Part shown: positions 1 through 8,576 of the stretch, one piece after another
Layout of the letters: each line of letters opens with the position of its first letter
How positions within the stretch are numbered: position 1 is the stretch's first letter
Source: JAFGNB01 sp050304135
GTDB taxonomy: Bacteria > Fibrobacterota > Chitinivibrionia > Chitinivibrionales > Chitinispirillaceae
DNA: 64,000 nucleotides
Assembly (NCBI GenBank): GCA_050304135.1
Contig: JBNLDC010000021.1
Location: 30,058-94,057 of the forward strand
Reading direction: 5' to 3'
The notes under the pieces: model-generated
Database searches by the model: none
What the model saw: the letters and a program-made list of their open reading frames with translations, nothing else
Told to the model about the DNA's origin: nothing
Program-made: the position numbers and the translations under genes

Positions 1-1221
1 CAGCTGCCTGCGGATATCGACACTGCAACCGGGTATCTGTATATTCCCGGGACGACCGTTTTTGCTTACGCCAATTCCTCCTCGGGATTTATCACCCTCG
101 ATTCCGTTCCTGCCGGCAGTGCGGCAGAGATCGTATTCTCCGAAACCGAAATGGCAGATGCAACCGTGTTGCGATACGATGTACCGGTCAGGCCGGATGA
201 AACCACCACCGTCTGGAATCCCGCATGGAACTACTCATGTGATTTTATTTTGAACACCTCGCAAACAGGAGCCGGTATAACGGGAACCGTGTCCGGTTTT
301 CCGGTGCTCGTTCGACTCACTACCGGCAATTTCAACTTTGATCAGGCGGAAACCGACGGCAGTGATATCCGATTCACAAAACCTGACAACACGATACTAC
401 CTTATGAAATCGAGCGCTGGGATACAGTTGCCGGGCTTGCCGAGGTGTGGGTGAAACTTGATACGGTTTACGGCAACGACAGTACACAGTCGATCACCAT
501 GTTCTGGGGTAATCCGGATGCAGCGATTGCAGCAAGCAGCGAAACTGTTTTTGATACGGCGAACAAATTTATCAGCGTGTGGCACATGAACGAGGACCCC
601 TCGGCAGGAATCGCCTCTATAAAAGACCGCACTGTCAATGCACATAATGCAACTCCATACGGCACAATGTCCGCAACGAATTCCATCGGAGGCGCTATTG
701 GAAAAGCAATAAACTTCGATGGAATTGATGATTACATAAATGCCGGAAATGTCCAGGTTCCCGCAAATTATTCGATCGGATTATGGGTGCTGTTGGATAC
801 GATTGGAAATTATCAGCGGTTTATTTTAAAAGATTCATGCTATACCCTATGGTACGACAAGGATTCCGTCAGTGTTCGTATGGAGCACATGGGCACCACG
901 ACACCATGGCGTGGGCTACTGCAGGACGGTGGGACTCGTGTGCCGATGACAACCGGGATTTGGTATTACCTTACGGGCACATTTGATGGAAATGCCATCC
1001 GATTGTATGAAAACGGCACTGAAGTAGCAATGTCGAATTTGATTACGGTGATTCCCGGAACCAATTCCAAACCTCTTACGATCGGCCAGTCGTTTAATCA
1101 TTCTTTTGTTAACGGTATCATGGATGAAATCCGTATAGAAGGTACTGCTCGTTCGGCGGATTGGATACGGCTTTGTTATATGAATCAGCGAATCGACGAT
1201 AAATTGGTACGGTATAAATGA
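1..1221 (+). CDS. DUF2341/LamG-domain protein, 5' end outside window
   Basis: The reading frame is open from base 1, so the N-terminus, and any signal or lipobox, lies upstream. The first ~60 codons match the YIPGT...LDSVPAG segment of the lipoprotein at 26495-28153. Then come a DUF2341 domain (FPVLVRLTTGNFNF, SDIRFTKPDN, AEVWVKLDT, MFWGNPDA) and a LamG/concanavalin-like domain (ISVWHMNED, INFDGIDDYINAG, MDEIRIEGTARSADW), closing with the family-typical LCYMNQRIDDKLVRYK. By analogy with its two full-length relatives it is probably an outer-membrane lipoprotein that binds carbohydrate, with a TIGR02147 gene just upstream; that part is inference. GH29 starts 42 bp downstream, so co-transcription is likely. 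Confidence 0.85.
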   Translation, partial: QLPADIDTATGYLYIPGTTVFAYANSSSGFITLDSVPAGSAAEIVFSETEMADATVLRYDVPVRPDETTTVWNPAWNYSCDFILNTSQTGAGITGTVSGFPVLVRLTTGNFNFDQAETDGSDIRFTKPDNTILPYEIERWDTVAGLAEVWVKLDTVYGNDSTQSITMFWGNPDAAIAASSETVFDTANKFISVWHMNEDPSAGIASIKDRTVNAHNATPYGTMSATNSIGGAIGKAINFDGIDDYINAGNVQVPANYSIGLWVLLDTIGNYQRFILKDSCYTLWYDKDSVSVRMEHMGTTTPWRGLLQDGGTRVPMTTGIWYYLTGTFDGNAIRLYENGTEVAMSNLITVIPGTNSKPLTIGQSFNHSFVNGIMDEIRIEGTARSADWIRLCYMNQRIDDKLVRYK

Positions 1222-1263
1222 AGAAAGACTGGAAAAGTTACATTTCGGGAAAGAGATACCTTA

Positions 1264-3006
1264 ATGCTTCATAACAAATTAAGAGAACCGTTGAAAAGAA
1301 TGGCAACCGTTTCGGTGTTGCTGATTTCACCATTTCTATTTTCCACTCAGGCAAAAACACTCTATGAGAACCAGAGTGATGTCGTCAACTGGCGGTTCGG
1401 TATGTACATCCATTTCAATATGAACACCTTTAATCCCGGCTGGGGTGAGTCACGTGTTGATCCAAAAAAATTCGCACCTACAAAGGTCGACTGCGGACAA
1501 TGGGCGCGTGCAGCAAAATCAGCAGGCATGAAATTCGGAGCATTGACCACAAAACATCACGACGGTTTCTGTCTGTGGCCTTCTCAGCAGACACCTCCGC
1601 ATGGTGCTGGACGCTATACCGTTATGGAGAGCTCGTATCCTCATGACATCGTTAAAATGTATGTGGATTCTTTTCGGGTATACGGACTTGAGCCTGGACT
1701 CTATTTCTCAATGTGGGATGCAGCATGCAACATTCCAGGTCCATCCGGAGACCCCACGACGGTTCGTGCCGAGTGGGCACAGGATAGTGCGTATGTGATG
1801 GGACAGCTTACGGAACTGTTGTCAAACTATGGTGACATCCCGCTTCTGATCTTCGATGGCTATTCGTGGGACATGGGGCACTGGGCATTTCCTTATCAAT
1901 ACGTCCGGGCTCTGGTGAAACGATTGCAGCCAAATTGCATAATTACCGATCATAACGGCCTGCTTTATGAACCCTGGGAACAGGATATTGCGGATTTCGA
2001 AGAACCACTGGGTATTGTTTGTCCGGAAGGAAATACGTATGCTTCACAAACAGAAAACACTATTTCCGGTGACTGGTTCTGGAACAACTCCGCCGAGGAC
2101 ATCAATCAATTAAAGTCGGTGGATTTCATTACGCAACATCTTACCAGGCTGGAGCCTCTCTATTGCAACTTTCTGCTCAACTGTCCGCCAAACAGGACCG
2201 GTGTTCTTGATGATGCCATTGTAACACGACTGGGTGAGGTCGGCATTGCATGGAAACCCAACCCTTCACGGGACTCTCTGCCTGCCCAGCCGCCTGTTAT
2301 GGAAAGACCTGTTACACCCGTAAGCGCCACTGCATCGAGCAACAACAGCACTGCTGTTAACGCCATAGATAATGTTAATGATTGGTCAGGAAGCAAACAT
2401 TTTCAGACACTATGGACATCAAGCGGGCCATTGCCGCAGTATGTCACTCTTGATCTCGGACGTATTTACGATACGTTAAACATGCTCATGTATCAACCGC
2501 GCAGGGATAATAACAGCACGACCGGAAATATCACTTCGTACCGAGTGCTTGTGAGCACCAACGACACTTCATTCATACCTGTTGACAGCGGAACATGGGT
2601 AGCCGATGTGAAGATTAAATGGTCGCAGTTCGAGCAGCAGCAGGCTCGTTTCATACGACTCGAAGCTCGTGCAGTAAACGGCGGTACTTCTGCAGTAATA
2701 GGCAATATTTCGGTAGGTGCCGATAAAATGTATGAACCGGCCGTTGGAATCGCTGAACGATATTCTGTAAAGCTTCACCGACCATCGCCGGCCGCATTCG
2801 TCACCTCAGGAGCAGACGCATTGGCGCTTGATCCGGCATGGAAAGGTAAAACGAAATCAATCGTTCTTTACAATTTGAACGGACAACAAGTATGCATTAA
2901 AGTGTTTCGAAAGAATAAAATTGATTTGAAAAAAGACTTCGGGGTTTCAAGAGGAATGTATCTTGTTAAGGTACAAAAGCTATCATCCGTTAAAGATATT
3001 CCATAA
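1264..3006 (+). CDS. Secreted GH29 alpha-L-fucosidase-like enzyme with F5/8C (CBM32-like) domain
   Basis: A signal peptide (ATVSVLLISPFLFSTQA) precedes a GH29 barrel. Family motifs are RFGMYIHFNMNTF, the GALTTKHHDGFCLWPS histidine motif, PGLYFSMWD, and LLIFDGY, whose Asp198 sits where the GH29 nucleophile is expected. After about residue 360 there is an F5/8 type C-like beta-sandwich (VSATASSNNSTAVNAIDN, LWTSSGPLPQYVTLDLG), then a short C-terminal sorting-like domain (LYNLNGQQV ... GMYLVKV). Predicted role: exo-release of alpha-L-fucose, or a related sugar, from plant or host glycans outside the cytoplasm. The ATG is preceded by a gggaaagag ribosome-binding site. The next gene, 65 bp on, is a paralogue. 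Confidence 0.88.
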   Translation: MLHNKLREPLKRMATVSVLLISPFLFSTQAKTLYENQSDVVNWRFGMYIHFNMNTFNPGWGESRVDPKKFAPTKVDCGQWARAAKSAGMKFGALTTKHHDGFCLWPSQQTPPHGAGRYTVMESSYPHDIVKMYVDSFRVYGLEPGLYFSMWDAACNIPGPSGDPTTVRAEWAQDSAYVMGQLTELLSNYGDIPLLIFDGYSWDMGHWAFPYQYVRALVKRLQPNCIITDHNGLLYEPWEQDIADFEEPLGIVCPEGNTYASQTENTISGDWFWNNSAEDINQLKSVDFITQHLTRLEPLYCNFLLNCPPNRTGVLDDAIVTRLGEVGIAWKPNPSRDSLPAQPPVMERPVTPVSATASSNNSTAVNAIDNVNDWSGSKHFQTLWTSSGPLPQYVTLDLGRIYDTLNMLMYQPRRDNNSTTGNITSYRVLVSTNDTSFIPVDSGTWVADVKIKWSQFEQQQARFIRLEARAVNGGTSAVIGNISVGADKMYEPAVGIAERYSVKLHRPSPAAFVTSGADALALDPAWKGKTKSIVLYNLNGQQVCIKVFRKNKIDLKKDFGVSRGMYLVKVQKLSSVKDIP

Positions 3007-3071
3007 TTGTAATGTGTTGCAGAAATGACTGATTGAAAACTGCTGTCAAAACAAAACGGGACAATAGAACT

Positions 3072-4802
3072 ATGATCTGCTCAACATCCTTCAGAATGAT
3101 CGGCACCAGCATCATGGTTGTGCTATTGCTGTCAAATGCGGCAACGGTGACATCCCAGGTAATGTATAATACACGTCTTGATTCGCTCCGGCAGGAACAC
3201 GTAAATCTTCGTTTCGGTATGTTCATTCACTTCAACATGAACACGTTCAATCCCGGTTGGGGCGAAAGCAGGGTTGATCCAAAAAAATTTGCGCCAACGA
3301 ATGTTGACTGCGGACAATGGGCGCGGGCAGCGGTTTCCGCAAAGATGAAATATGCGATATTGACAACAAAACATCATGATGGATTCGCTTTGTGGCCCTC
3401 CAAACAGGACGCGCCAAACGGGCAGCCGCATTACACCGTCATGGAAAGCTTGTATCCACACGACATTGTAAGAATGTTTGTCGATTCCATGCGTGCCTAC
3501 GGAATCATACCATGTTTTTACTTTTCCGGCTGGGATGCGGCCAGTGGTATTCCGGGCCATTTCTCCGACCCCTCGGCAGTTCGTGCACAGTGGCCGCAAT
3601 GCAGTACCTTTGTTCTCGGACAGATCAGGGAGCTTCTGGACGGAACCTATGGCGAGATACCGCTTTTTGCATTTGACGGCTACTCCTGGGACATGGGGCA
3701 CTGGGCATTCCCGATCGAAAAAATAAGGGGACTTGTGAAACAATTGCAGCCGAACTGCCTTGTTCTCGATCACAACGGCGCAGCTCCCTGGGAAGTTGAT
3801 ATTGTATATTTCGAGGAGCCTCTCGGTGTCAAAGCACCGGACGGAAACATATTTGCATCATGTCAAGGTCAAACCATCTCTAGAGACTGGTTCTGGGATG
3901 GCTCTGCCGCTAATTTGGGCCAGCTCAAGTCAACAAGTGATATTCTTGACCACCTTTCGAGGCTGGAACCCTTGTATTGCAATTTCGTACTCAACTGCCC
4001 GCCAAACAAAACCGGCGTTTTGGATGATGCTATCGTTCAGCGTCTCCGCGAAGTCGGTGAAACATGGAACCCCGATAATTCCCGATCGCCTATGCCAACC
4101 CAACCCCCTCAGCTTGAAAGACCTTTTACCCCGGTTTCGGTAACGGCCACAAGTAACAGCACTGCTGCGGTTAATGCTATCGATAACTCCAATGACTGGT
4201 CAGGTGGTCATGAACAGTCGCTTTGGACTTCGGGGGGAAACCTGCCCCAATCGGTGACCCTCGACCTCGGCGCCGTGAGGGATAGTATTGACATGCTTAT
4301 GTACCAACCGAAACGTTTCGGAAGTACGGTCGGTAACATCACTTCATATCGCATCTACGTGAGTGAAAATGGTACAGGCTTTACACAGATTTCAACCGGT
4401 ACTTCATCAGGAAGCAGTTGGGGAACATGGCCCGGCGATGAGTCCATAAAATGGGCACAGTTCAAACCCCAAAGGGCACGCTATGTACGTCTTGAGGCAG
4501 TAGCAGTTACGAGTGGAACCTCTGCCGTTATCAATACCGTCACTGTCGGAGCAGTGTTACCATGTCCCCTTCCTGTGGGAGTAAAAAGGCGGGATTCCAA
4601 AGTCACACTACTGCCATCCCGTTCCGGTATAAAGAAGGTAACCGGAAGTGCGATGCTTGAAAAGAATGTTTCAGGAGAATCCGGTAGAATCTCTGTTTAT
4701 GACCTAACCGGAAAAAAGGTAACTACGAAAAACAGTAAAGTGTCGGAAAGTGTATATATCATCAAATATAACAAATCACTTTCAGATAATAAAAAACCAT
4801 GA
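3072..4802 (+). CDS. Secreted GH29 alpha-L-fucosidase-like enzyme, paralogue of the preceding gene
   Basis: Domain order matches the upstream GH29: signal peptide (GTSIMVVLLLSNAATVTSQ), GH29 barrel (LRFGMFIHFNMNTF, AILTTKHHDGFALWPS, PLFAFDGY with the putative nucleophile Asp202), F5/8C-like sandwich (VTATSNSTAAVNAIDN, LWTSGGNLPQSVTLDLG), and a C-terminal sorting-like domain (ISVYDLTGKKV). The two proteins are near-identical over many catalytic-core segments but differ in signal peptide and tail, so this is a tandem duplication. I chose the ATG at 3072, which places the signal peptide at the N-terminus; an in-frame TTG at 3033 and ATG at 3096 are alternatives. Confidence 0.86.
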   Translation: MICSTSFRMIGTSIMVVLLLSNAATVTSQVMYNTRLDSLRQEHVNLRFGMFIHFNMNTFNPGWGESRVDPKKFAPTNVDCGQWARAAVSAKMKYAILTTKHHDGFALWPSKQDAPNGQPHYTVMESLYPHDIVRMFVDSMRAYGIIPCFYFSGWDAASGIPGHFSDPSAVRAQWPQCSTFVLGQIRELLDGTYGEIPLFAFDGYSWDMGHWAFPIEKIRGLVKQLQPNCLVLDHNGAAPWEVDIVYFEEPLGVKAPDGNIFASCQGQTISRDWFWDGSAANLGQLKSTSDILDHLSRLEPLYCNFVLNCPPNKTGVLDDAIVQRLREVGETWNPDNSRSPMPTQPPQLERPFTPVSVTATSNSTAAVNAIDNSNDWSGGHEQSLWTSGGNLPQSVTLDLGAVRDSIDMLMYQPKRFGSTVGNITSYRIYVSENGTGFTQISTGTSSGSSWGTWPGDESIKWAQFKPQRARYVRLEAVAVTSGTSAVINTVTVGAVLPCPLPVGVKRRDSKVTLLPSRSGIKKVTGSAMLEKNVSGESGRISVYDLTGKKVTTKNSKVSESVYIIKYNKSLSDNKKP

Positions 4803-4941
4803 CCGGCTTTGAAACTACTAGCGGGAGAAACATAAAAGCTCGCAACAGGCATTAATGATAATGACTGTTATTCACTCTTCACCTTCTGTCCAATACCGGT
4901 CAATGATCTTGAAATGTTGGGATAATCCTGTTCCCGGTAGT

Positions 4942-4959
4942 ATGACGAGTATTCGTCAT
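4942..4959. promoter_or_regulatory. Near-perfect palindrome in a 344-bp gene-free gap
   Basis: ATGACGA and TCGTCAT flank a 4-base centre (GTAT), giving an 18-bp palindrome about 190 bp upstream of the next start codon. It has no following T-tract, so an operator is more likely than a terminator. Nothing else clear was seen between 4803 and 5146. Confidence 0.3.
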
Positions 4960-5146
4960 GCTGATTTCCGGTTGTGAGCAGGAGAGGATCGTCACTTTAA
5001 CGATTCAGGCTTTTCGATCGTGAGTATATTTGATCAGTTTTGTAATGATATTCAGGATGTGCCGATATGAACGATAAACTGGAAATAACAACAGTGCACA
5101 TGATGGTTCAACCGACCATCAGTGGTAGAAAGGAATAAGGGTAGTT

Positions 5147-7105
5147 GTGAAAGACAATCTATCGATTTTCAAAAAGGTCAGACGGCGATATACCTGCTAC
5201 AGCAGGTTACTACTGTTTGTCCTCGTGATTGCCGGTTCCGCCTTCAGTCAGGTGACCTTTTCACCGACCGGCTGGACAGAGTGGTCCGGCAACGGGCCGT
5301 GGGGTTCAGTGCTGCATCTCTCCTCCACGTCGGGTGCGACAGCTACTATCCAGGACACCGGGACCGAAGCCTTTATCATTCATAAAGCGGGACCGGATTG
5401 CGGTATTCTCCAGGTGGTGGTCGACGGTAATGCGGCAACCATGAAAGAGGTCGATACCTATGCACCGGCGGTTTTGTGGAATATGAAAACGGTTGTTGCC
5501 TCGAATCTCGCGAACGGGCCGCACACGATTACTGTCACGGTTACGGGGCGGAAAAACAGTGCTTCGAGCGATGTACTTGTCCAGATGATTGATTACTGGA
5601 CTCTCGGCAGGGGCATGTGGTCAACCGAAAGGGCGTGGGCGTGGTATAAAGACAATCCATGGATTGTCGGATGGAATTATACGCCTACTACCTGCGTCAA
5701 CGCTACCGAATGGTGGCAGGATGAGACCCACGTTTCCGACAGCAGCATCCACCGGGAACTGGGGATCTGTGAGCAGCTCGGTTACAATTCAATAATCGTC
5801 TACCTGCAGTACCTGGTGTGGGAAAAGGACAGCGCCTATTGTAAAGAACGGTTCAGCCACTTTCTGGAACTCGCCGACAGTCACCATTTCAAGGTGGCAC
5901 CCACCTTTTTTGATGATGTCAATTTTATCTGCAGTGGCGACGATTGCGGCAACTCTCATCTGGGCGACCAGGGCGAGCCTGATCCCGGGAAACTGATGTC
6001 GCAGTGGGGAGCGAGTCCCGGTCCGCGTTATGTCCTGGATGTCAACATGCGTCCGAAGTTCAAGCGGTATGTCCAGGATTTTATACGCACCTACGGGGAG
6101 GATGATCGAATCCTCATGTGGAACCTGTATAACGAACCGAGCAATTCGGGTATCGGAACCAGGACATTCCCGCTGGTGGAGCTGGCATTTCAGTGGTCCC
6201 GCGAAATCGGAACATCACAGCCACTGACGGTATCCGAGTGGACGGGGCAGAACAATGGCTGGCCGTATAACATGTCTGATGTCTGTTCGTTTCACGGCTA
6301 TTTCGGTAATTCAGGACTCAATGCGGCGATCAGAAAATTCCGCGCAACACAGCGGCCGATCCTTTGCACCGAGTGGCTGGCGAGGGGATCTCCCGGATCG
6401 GATATCCTCAAGGACCTGCCGCTTTTCAAGCGACTCGGTGTCGGGAACTTCTGCTGGAGTGTAATCAACGGCCGTATGTATACTGATCGCTCATGGACAT
6501 CGTATGGCAGTTATAATGACCCCTGGTTCCACGCTATCCTCTATAACGACGGTAAACCGTACCGGGCAGAGGAAGTTGATGCAATATTCAAAAACCTTGC
6601 CCATAAAACCCTGAACTGGCAACCGGGTGCAACCGATGGGGCACTTGTTGAAAAGAGGGGGTGCACTGATCCCCGCTATGCTCAGTTCGATTCCATGGCC
6701 ACGGTAGACGACGGTTCCTGCAACACACTGCTTCCACCGCTTGTTGTCAAGGGATGTCTTGATCCTGAATCAAAGTATTACAACCCTCTTGCAACGGAGA
6801 GTGATCCTGATTCCTGTAATCCCGTAGGAGCCATGCAACCACCTCAGGCCGGGACTTCCGGGTTGTCTTCGATGGGCGCGGTGAGCTTTATCGGTAAAAA
6901 CCGGATCGGGATTTCCGGAGAGGGGAGTATCCGTGTGGAACTCTTCAGCATGAATGGTCGTTTGGCCTGGAGCGCTGCAGGGGCGGGACCGTGCATCATG
7001 GAAATCGGCGACCAGGTACAAAACGGGATTTACTTTGTTCGTGTGTTCAGGAACGGGGTGTATGCAGGAGTAAGCTCCCGGTTTTCGATCACCGATATGC
7101 GCTGA
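5147..7105 (+). CDS. Secreted GH5-like (clan A) glycoside hydrolase with Cys/Asp-rich repeats
   Basis: GTG start with an aggaataaggg ribosome-binding site. The signal segment is SRLLLFVLVIAGSAFSQ. An N-terminal beta-sandwich (to about residue 150) leads into a TIM barrel of the kind often annotated '1,4-beta-xylanase' or 'cellulase family' (AWYKDNPWIVGWNYTP). MWNLYNEPSNSG gives Glu330 as likely acid/base and LCTEWLARGS gives Glu409 as likely nucleophile, the usual clan A spacing. Two GC.DP...DGSC-like repeats (about residues 504-525 and 533-554; GCTDP...ATVDDGSC and GCLDP...ATESDPDSC) resemble repeats common in type IX-secreted Bacteroidota proteins. A C-terminal sorting-like domain ends the protein (VELFSMNGRLAWSA ... 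NGIYFVRVF). The exact substrate cannot be read from sequence. Confidence 0.8.
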   Translation: MKDNLSIFKKVRRRYTCYSRLLLFVLVIAGSAFSQVTFSPTGWTEWSGNGPWGSVLHLSSTSGATATIQDTGTEAFIIHKAGPDCGILQVVVDGNAATMKEVDTYAPAVLWNMKTVVASNLANGPHTITVTVTGRKNSASSDVLVQMIDYWTLGRGMWSTERAWAWYKDNPWIVGWNYTPTTCVNATEWWQDETHVSDSSIHRELGICEQLGYNSIIVYLQYLVWEKDSAYCKERFSHFLELADSHHFKVAPTFFDDVNFICSGDDCGNSHLGDQGEPDPGKLMSQWGASPGPRYVLDVNMRPKFKRYVQDFIRTYGEDDRILMWNLYNEPSNSGIGTRTFPLVELAFQWSREIGTSQPLTVSEWTGQNNGWPYNMSDVCSFHGYFGNSGLNAAIRKFRATQRPILCTEWLARGSPGSDILKDLPLFKRLGVGNFCWSVINGRMYTDRSWTSYGSYNDPWFHAILYNDGKPYRAEEVDAIFKNLAHKTLNWQPGATDGALVEKRGCTDPRYAQFDSMATVDDGSCNTLLPPLVVKGCLDPESKYYNPLATESDPDSCNPVGAMQPPQAGTSGLSSMGAVSFIGKNRIGISGEGSIRVELFSMNGRLAWSAAGAGPCIMEIGDQVQNGIYFVRVFRNGVYAGVSSRFSITDMR

Positions 7106-7148
7106 CAGGTTACAATATAGCCTGCAAATGCTATGCTACCTAATGAGT

Positions 7149-7172
7149 AGGGGGGGGGGTAACGCCCCCCTT
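7149..7172 (+). terminator. G/C-rich stem-loop after the GH5-like gene
   Basis: A run of ten G is followed by TAACG and six C, able to form a G6/C6 stem about 45 bp past the stop codon, then TTATAA. The U-tract is weak, so termination is likely but not certain. The G10 run itself is one of several homopolymer tracts in the window. Confidence 0.45.
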
Positions 7173-7390
7173 ATAATTCTCTTCAAATTCCTCTACGATA
7201 TATTCCTGACAGACTGCTTTTTTGCGCTTCTATTAAAATAAAAATCTGCAAGCATGCTTGTTTGGCTGTTCCAGCACAAAACCAGCTATACACCAGGTCT
7301 CAAGTGGCGTACTGTGATCCGTATTATAGAACAAAATCTGCCTTGGTAGTTTTTGTTCTTTCTTGAAGATTAGATAATTATGGACATTAT

Positions 7391-7471
7391 TATTTGCAGA
7401 ATGAGTCGAAATACTTATCAAAAAAGAAATGGGGCCATTTCTGTAAACATTATAGATACGAAGTGCAAAGA
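7391..7471 (+). promoter_or_regulatory. Beta-glucan-associated 81-bp element, copy A
   Basis: Aligns without gaps to copy B (16818-16898), about 63 of 81 positions by hand, and more weakly to copy C (54681-54761). It begins TATTTGCA and ends in the inverted form TGCAAA. Conserved cores are AATGAGTCG, AATACT..TCAAAA and GCCATTTCTGTAAA. It lies about 112 bp upstream of the permuted GH16 start. An upstream open frame runs through it, but the ribosome-binding site and signal peptide place the real start at 7583. Confidence 0.65.
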
Positions 7472-7522
7472 CCCACGGTAACGAAACCGGTTATATTTTT
7501 AGACAATAGTCCCCGGAACGAT

Positions 7523-7540
7523 CAGCGGAAACGACCGCTG
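7523..7540. promoter_or_regulatory. Inverted repeat CAGCGG-n6-CCGCTG
   Basis: A 6-bp perfect inverted repeat with a 6-base spacer lies 43 bp upstream of the permuted GH16 start codon. It is a candidate operator; no second copy was noticed. Confidence 0.3.
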
Positions 7541-7582
7541 CCATTTTTAAATGAATCGAAACACTGTAGCAAGGCGGTATAC

Positions 7583-8422
7583 TTGTTAGCTGAAAAAATC
7601 TACATGCTTCTTCTTCTTTTATTCGCCATGACTGCTCAAACATTTTGCGGAGAAAAGGAATTAGTAGCGAGTGCTGAACTTTACACAAAAGAGGGCGTAC
7701 GGTACGGGCGCTATGAGGTGCGCATGCGAATGGCGGCTGCCGACGGTGTCATCAGTTCATTTTTTTTGTGGAAGGACGAATCCGAAAAAGATGAAGCCTA
7801 CTGGAATGAAATTGATATTGAGATACTTGGGTGCAGCCCGAAAGGATTTCAAAGTGCGCTTCACTATGGCACGGGCGGCTGGTCGAATATGGGGCACGCG
7901 GAAACCTATCATCATCTCAATAAACCTCTGACGACGCACTACAAAACCTATGCTGTCGAATGGACGCCCGATTATATCAGCTGGAAACTCGACGACAGCC
8001 TGATACGAAAAGATACCGGTGAGATAATCACAAAGTTTCGGGATGTGCCAATGCAGTTGCGATTCAACATATGGCCAACCCTGCACGCCTCCTGGGCCGG
8101 AGCATTTGATCCGGCTGTTTTACCTAAGCATATGTATATCAACTGGGTCAAATACTACCAGTACACACCAGGAAAACCTTCCGAATTTACCCTCGCATGG
8201 GAGGACGGTTTTGATGCTGATACCCTTGGCCAACGCTGGAAAACGGGGTTCTGGGAGAGTCCTGATAAAGCCAGTACGCACCTAGATAAAAATGTAACCA
8301 TCAGTAATGGTGCGGCGATTCTGACCCTGTCTAAATTCGCGAAAAGTGGATTCAAGGGGATCATTCCCCAGGATAATTCAGGAGGAACTACCTATCCCAG
8401 AGAGTTCGGCAGAGGCCGGTAA
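7583..8422 (+). CDS. Circularly permuted GH16 1,3-1,4-beta-glucanase (lichenase)-like
   Basis: The protein begins with the GH16 strands that usually come late (ELYTKEGVRYGRYEVRM), carries the catalytic motif WNEIDIEILG early (Glu76, Asp78, Glu80), and ends with the strands normally N-terminal (AWEDGFDADTLGQRWKTGFW). This is the permuted order known for the F. succinogenes lichenase. The TTG at 7583 has an aaggcgg ribosome-binding site 5 bases away and gives signal peptide MLAEKIYMLLLLLFAMTAQTF; an ATG at 7604 is the alternative. It should cleave mixed-linkage beta-glucan outside the cytoplasm. Unlike its paralogue at 54851, it stops soon after the fold and has no C-terminal sorting-like domain. 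Confidence 0.85.
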   Translation: MLAEKIYMLLLLLFAMTAQTFCGEKELVASAELYTKEGVRYGRYEVRMRMAAADGVISSFFLWKDESEKDEAYWNEIDIEILGCSPKGFQSALHYGTGGWSNMGHAETYHHLNKPLTTHYKTYAVEWTPDYISWKLDDSLIRKDTGEIITKFRDVPMQLRFNIWPTLHASWAGAFDPAVLPKHMYINWVKYYQYTPGKPSEFTLAWEDGFDADTLGQRWKTGFWESPDKASTHLDKNVTISNGAAILTLSKFAKSGFKGIIPQDNSGGTTYPREFGRGR

Positions 8423-8576
8423 GCGTGAGTATATGGAAAACAAGGGACATTTTCATTCGTCCTTTGAATAGTACCGATTTTCGTGAACTTTCGGAATCCG
8501 GATATTTCAAATTGAGCGGTTGTACCTTACCGTATACCACCGGAAACATCTCCATCATTACAGCGAACTGTCGCAT

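Noticed and set aside
3132..3773. A 213-codon minus-strand open frame
   Set aside because: It is antisense to the GH29 catalytic core; its composition mirrors codon bias of the true gene.
7394..7582. N-terminal extension of the permuted GH16 frame
   Set aside because: It would bury the signal peptide, lacks a ribosome-binding site, and overlaps the conserved 81-bp element.
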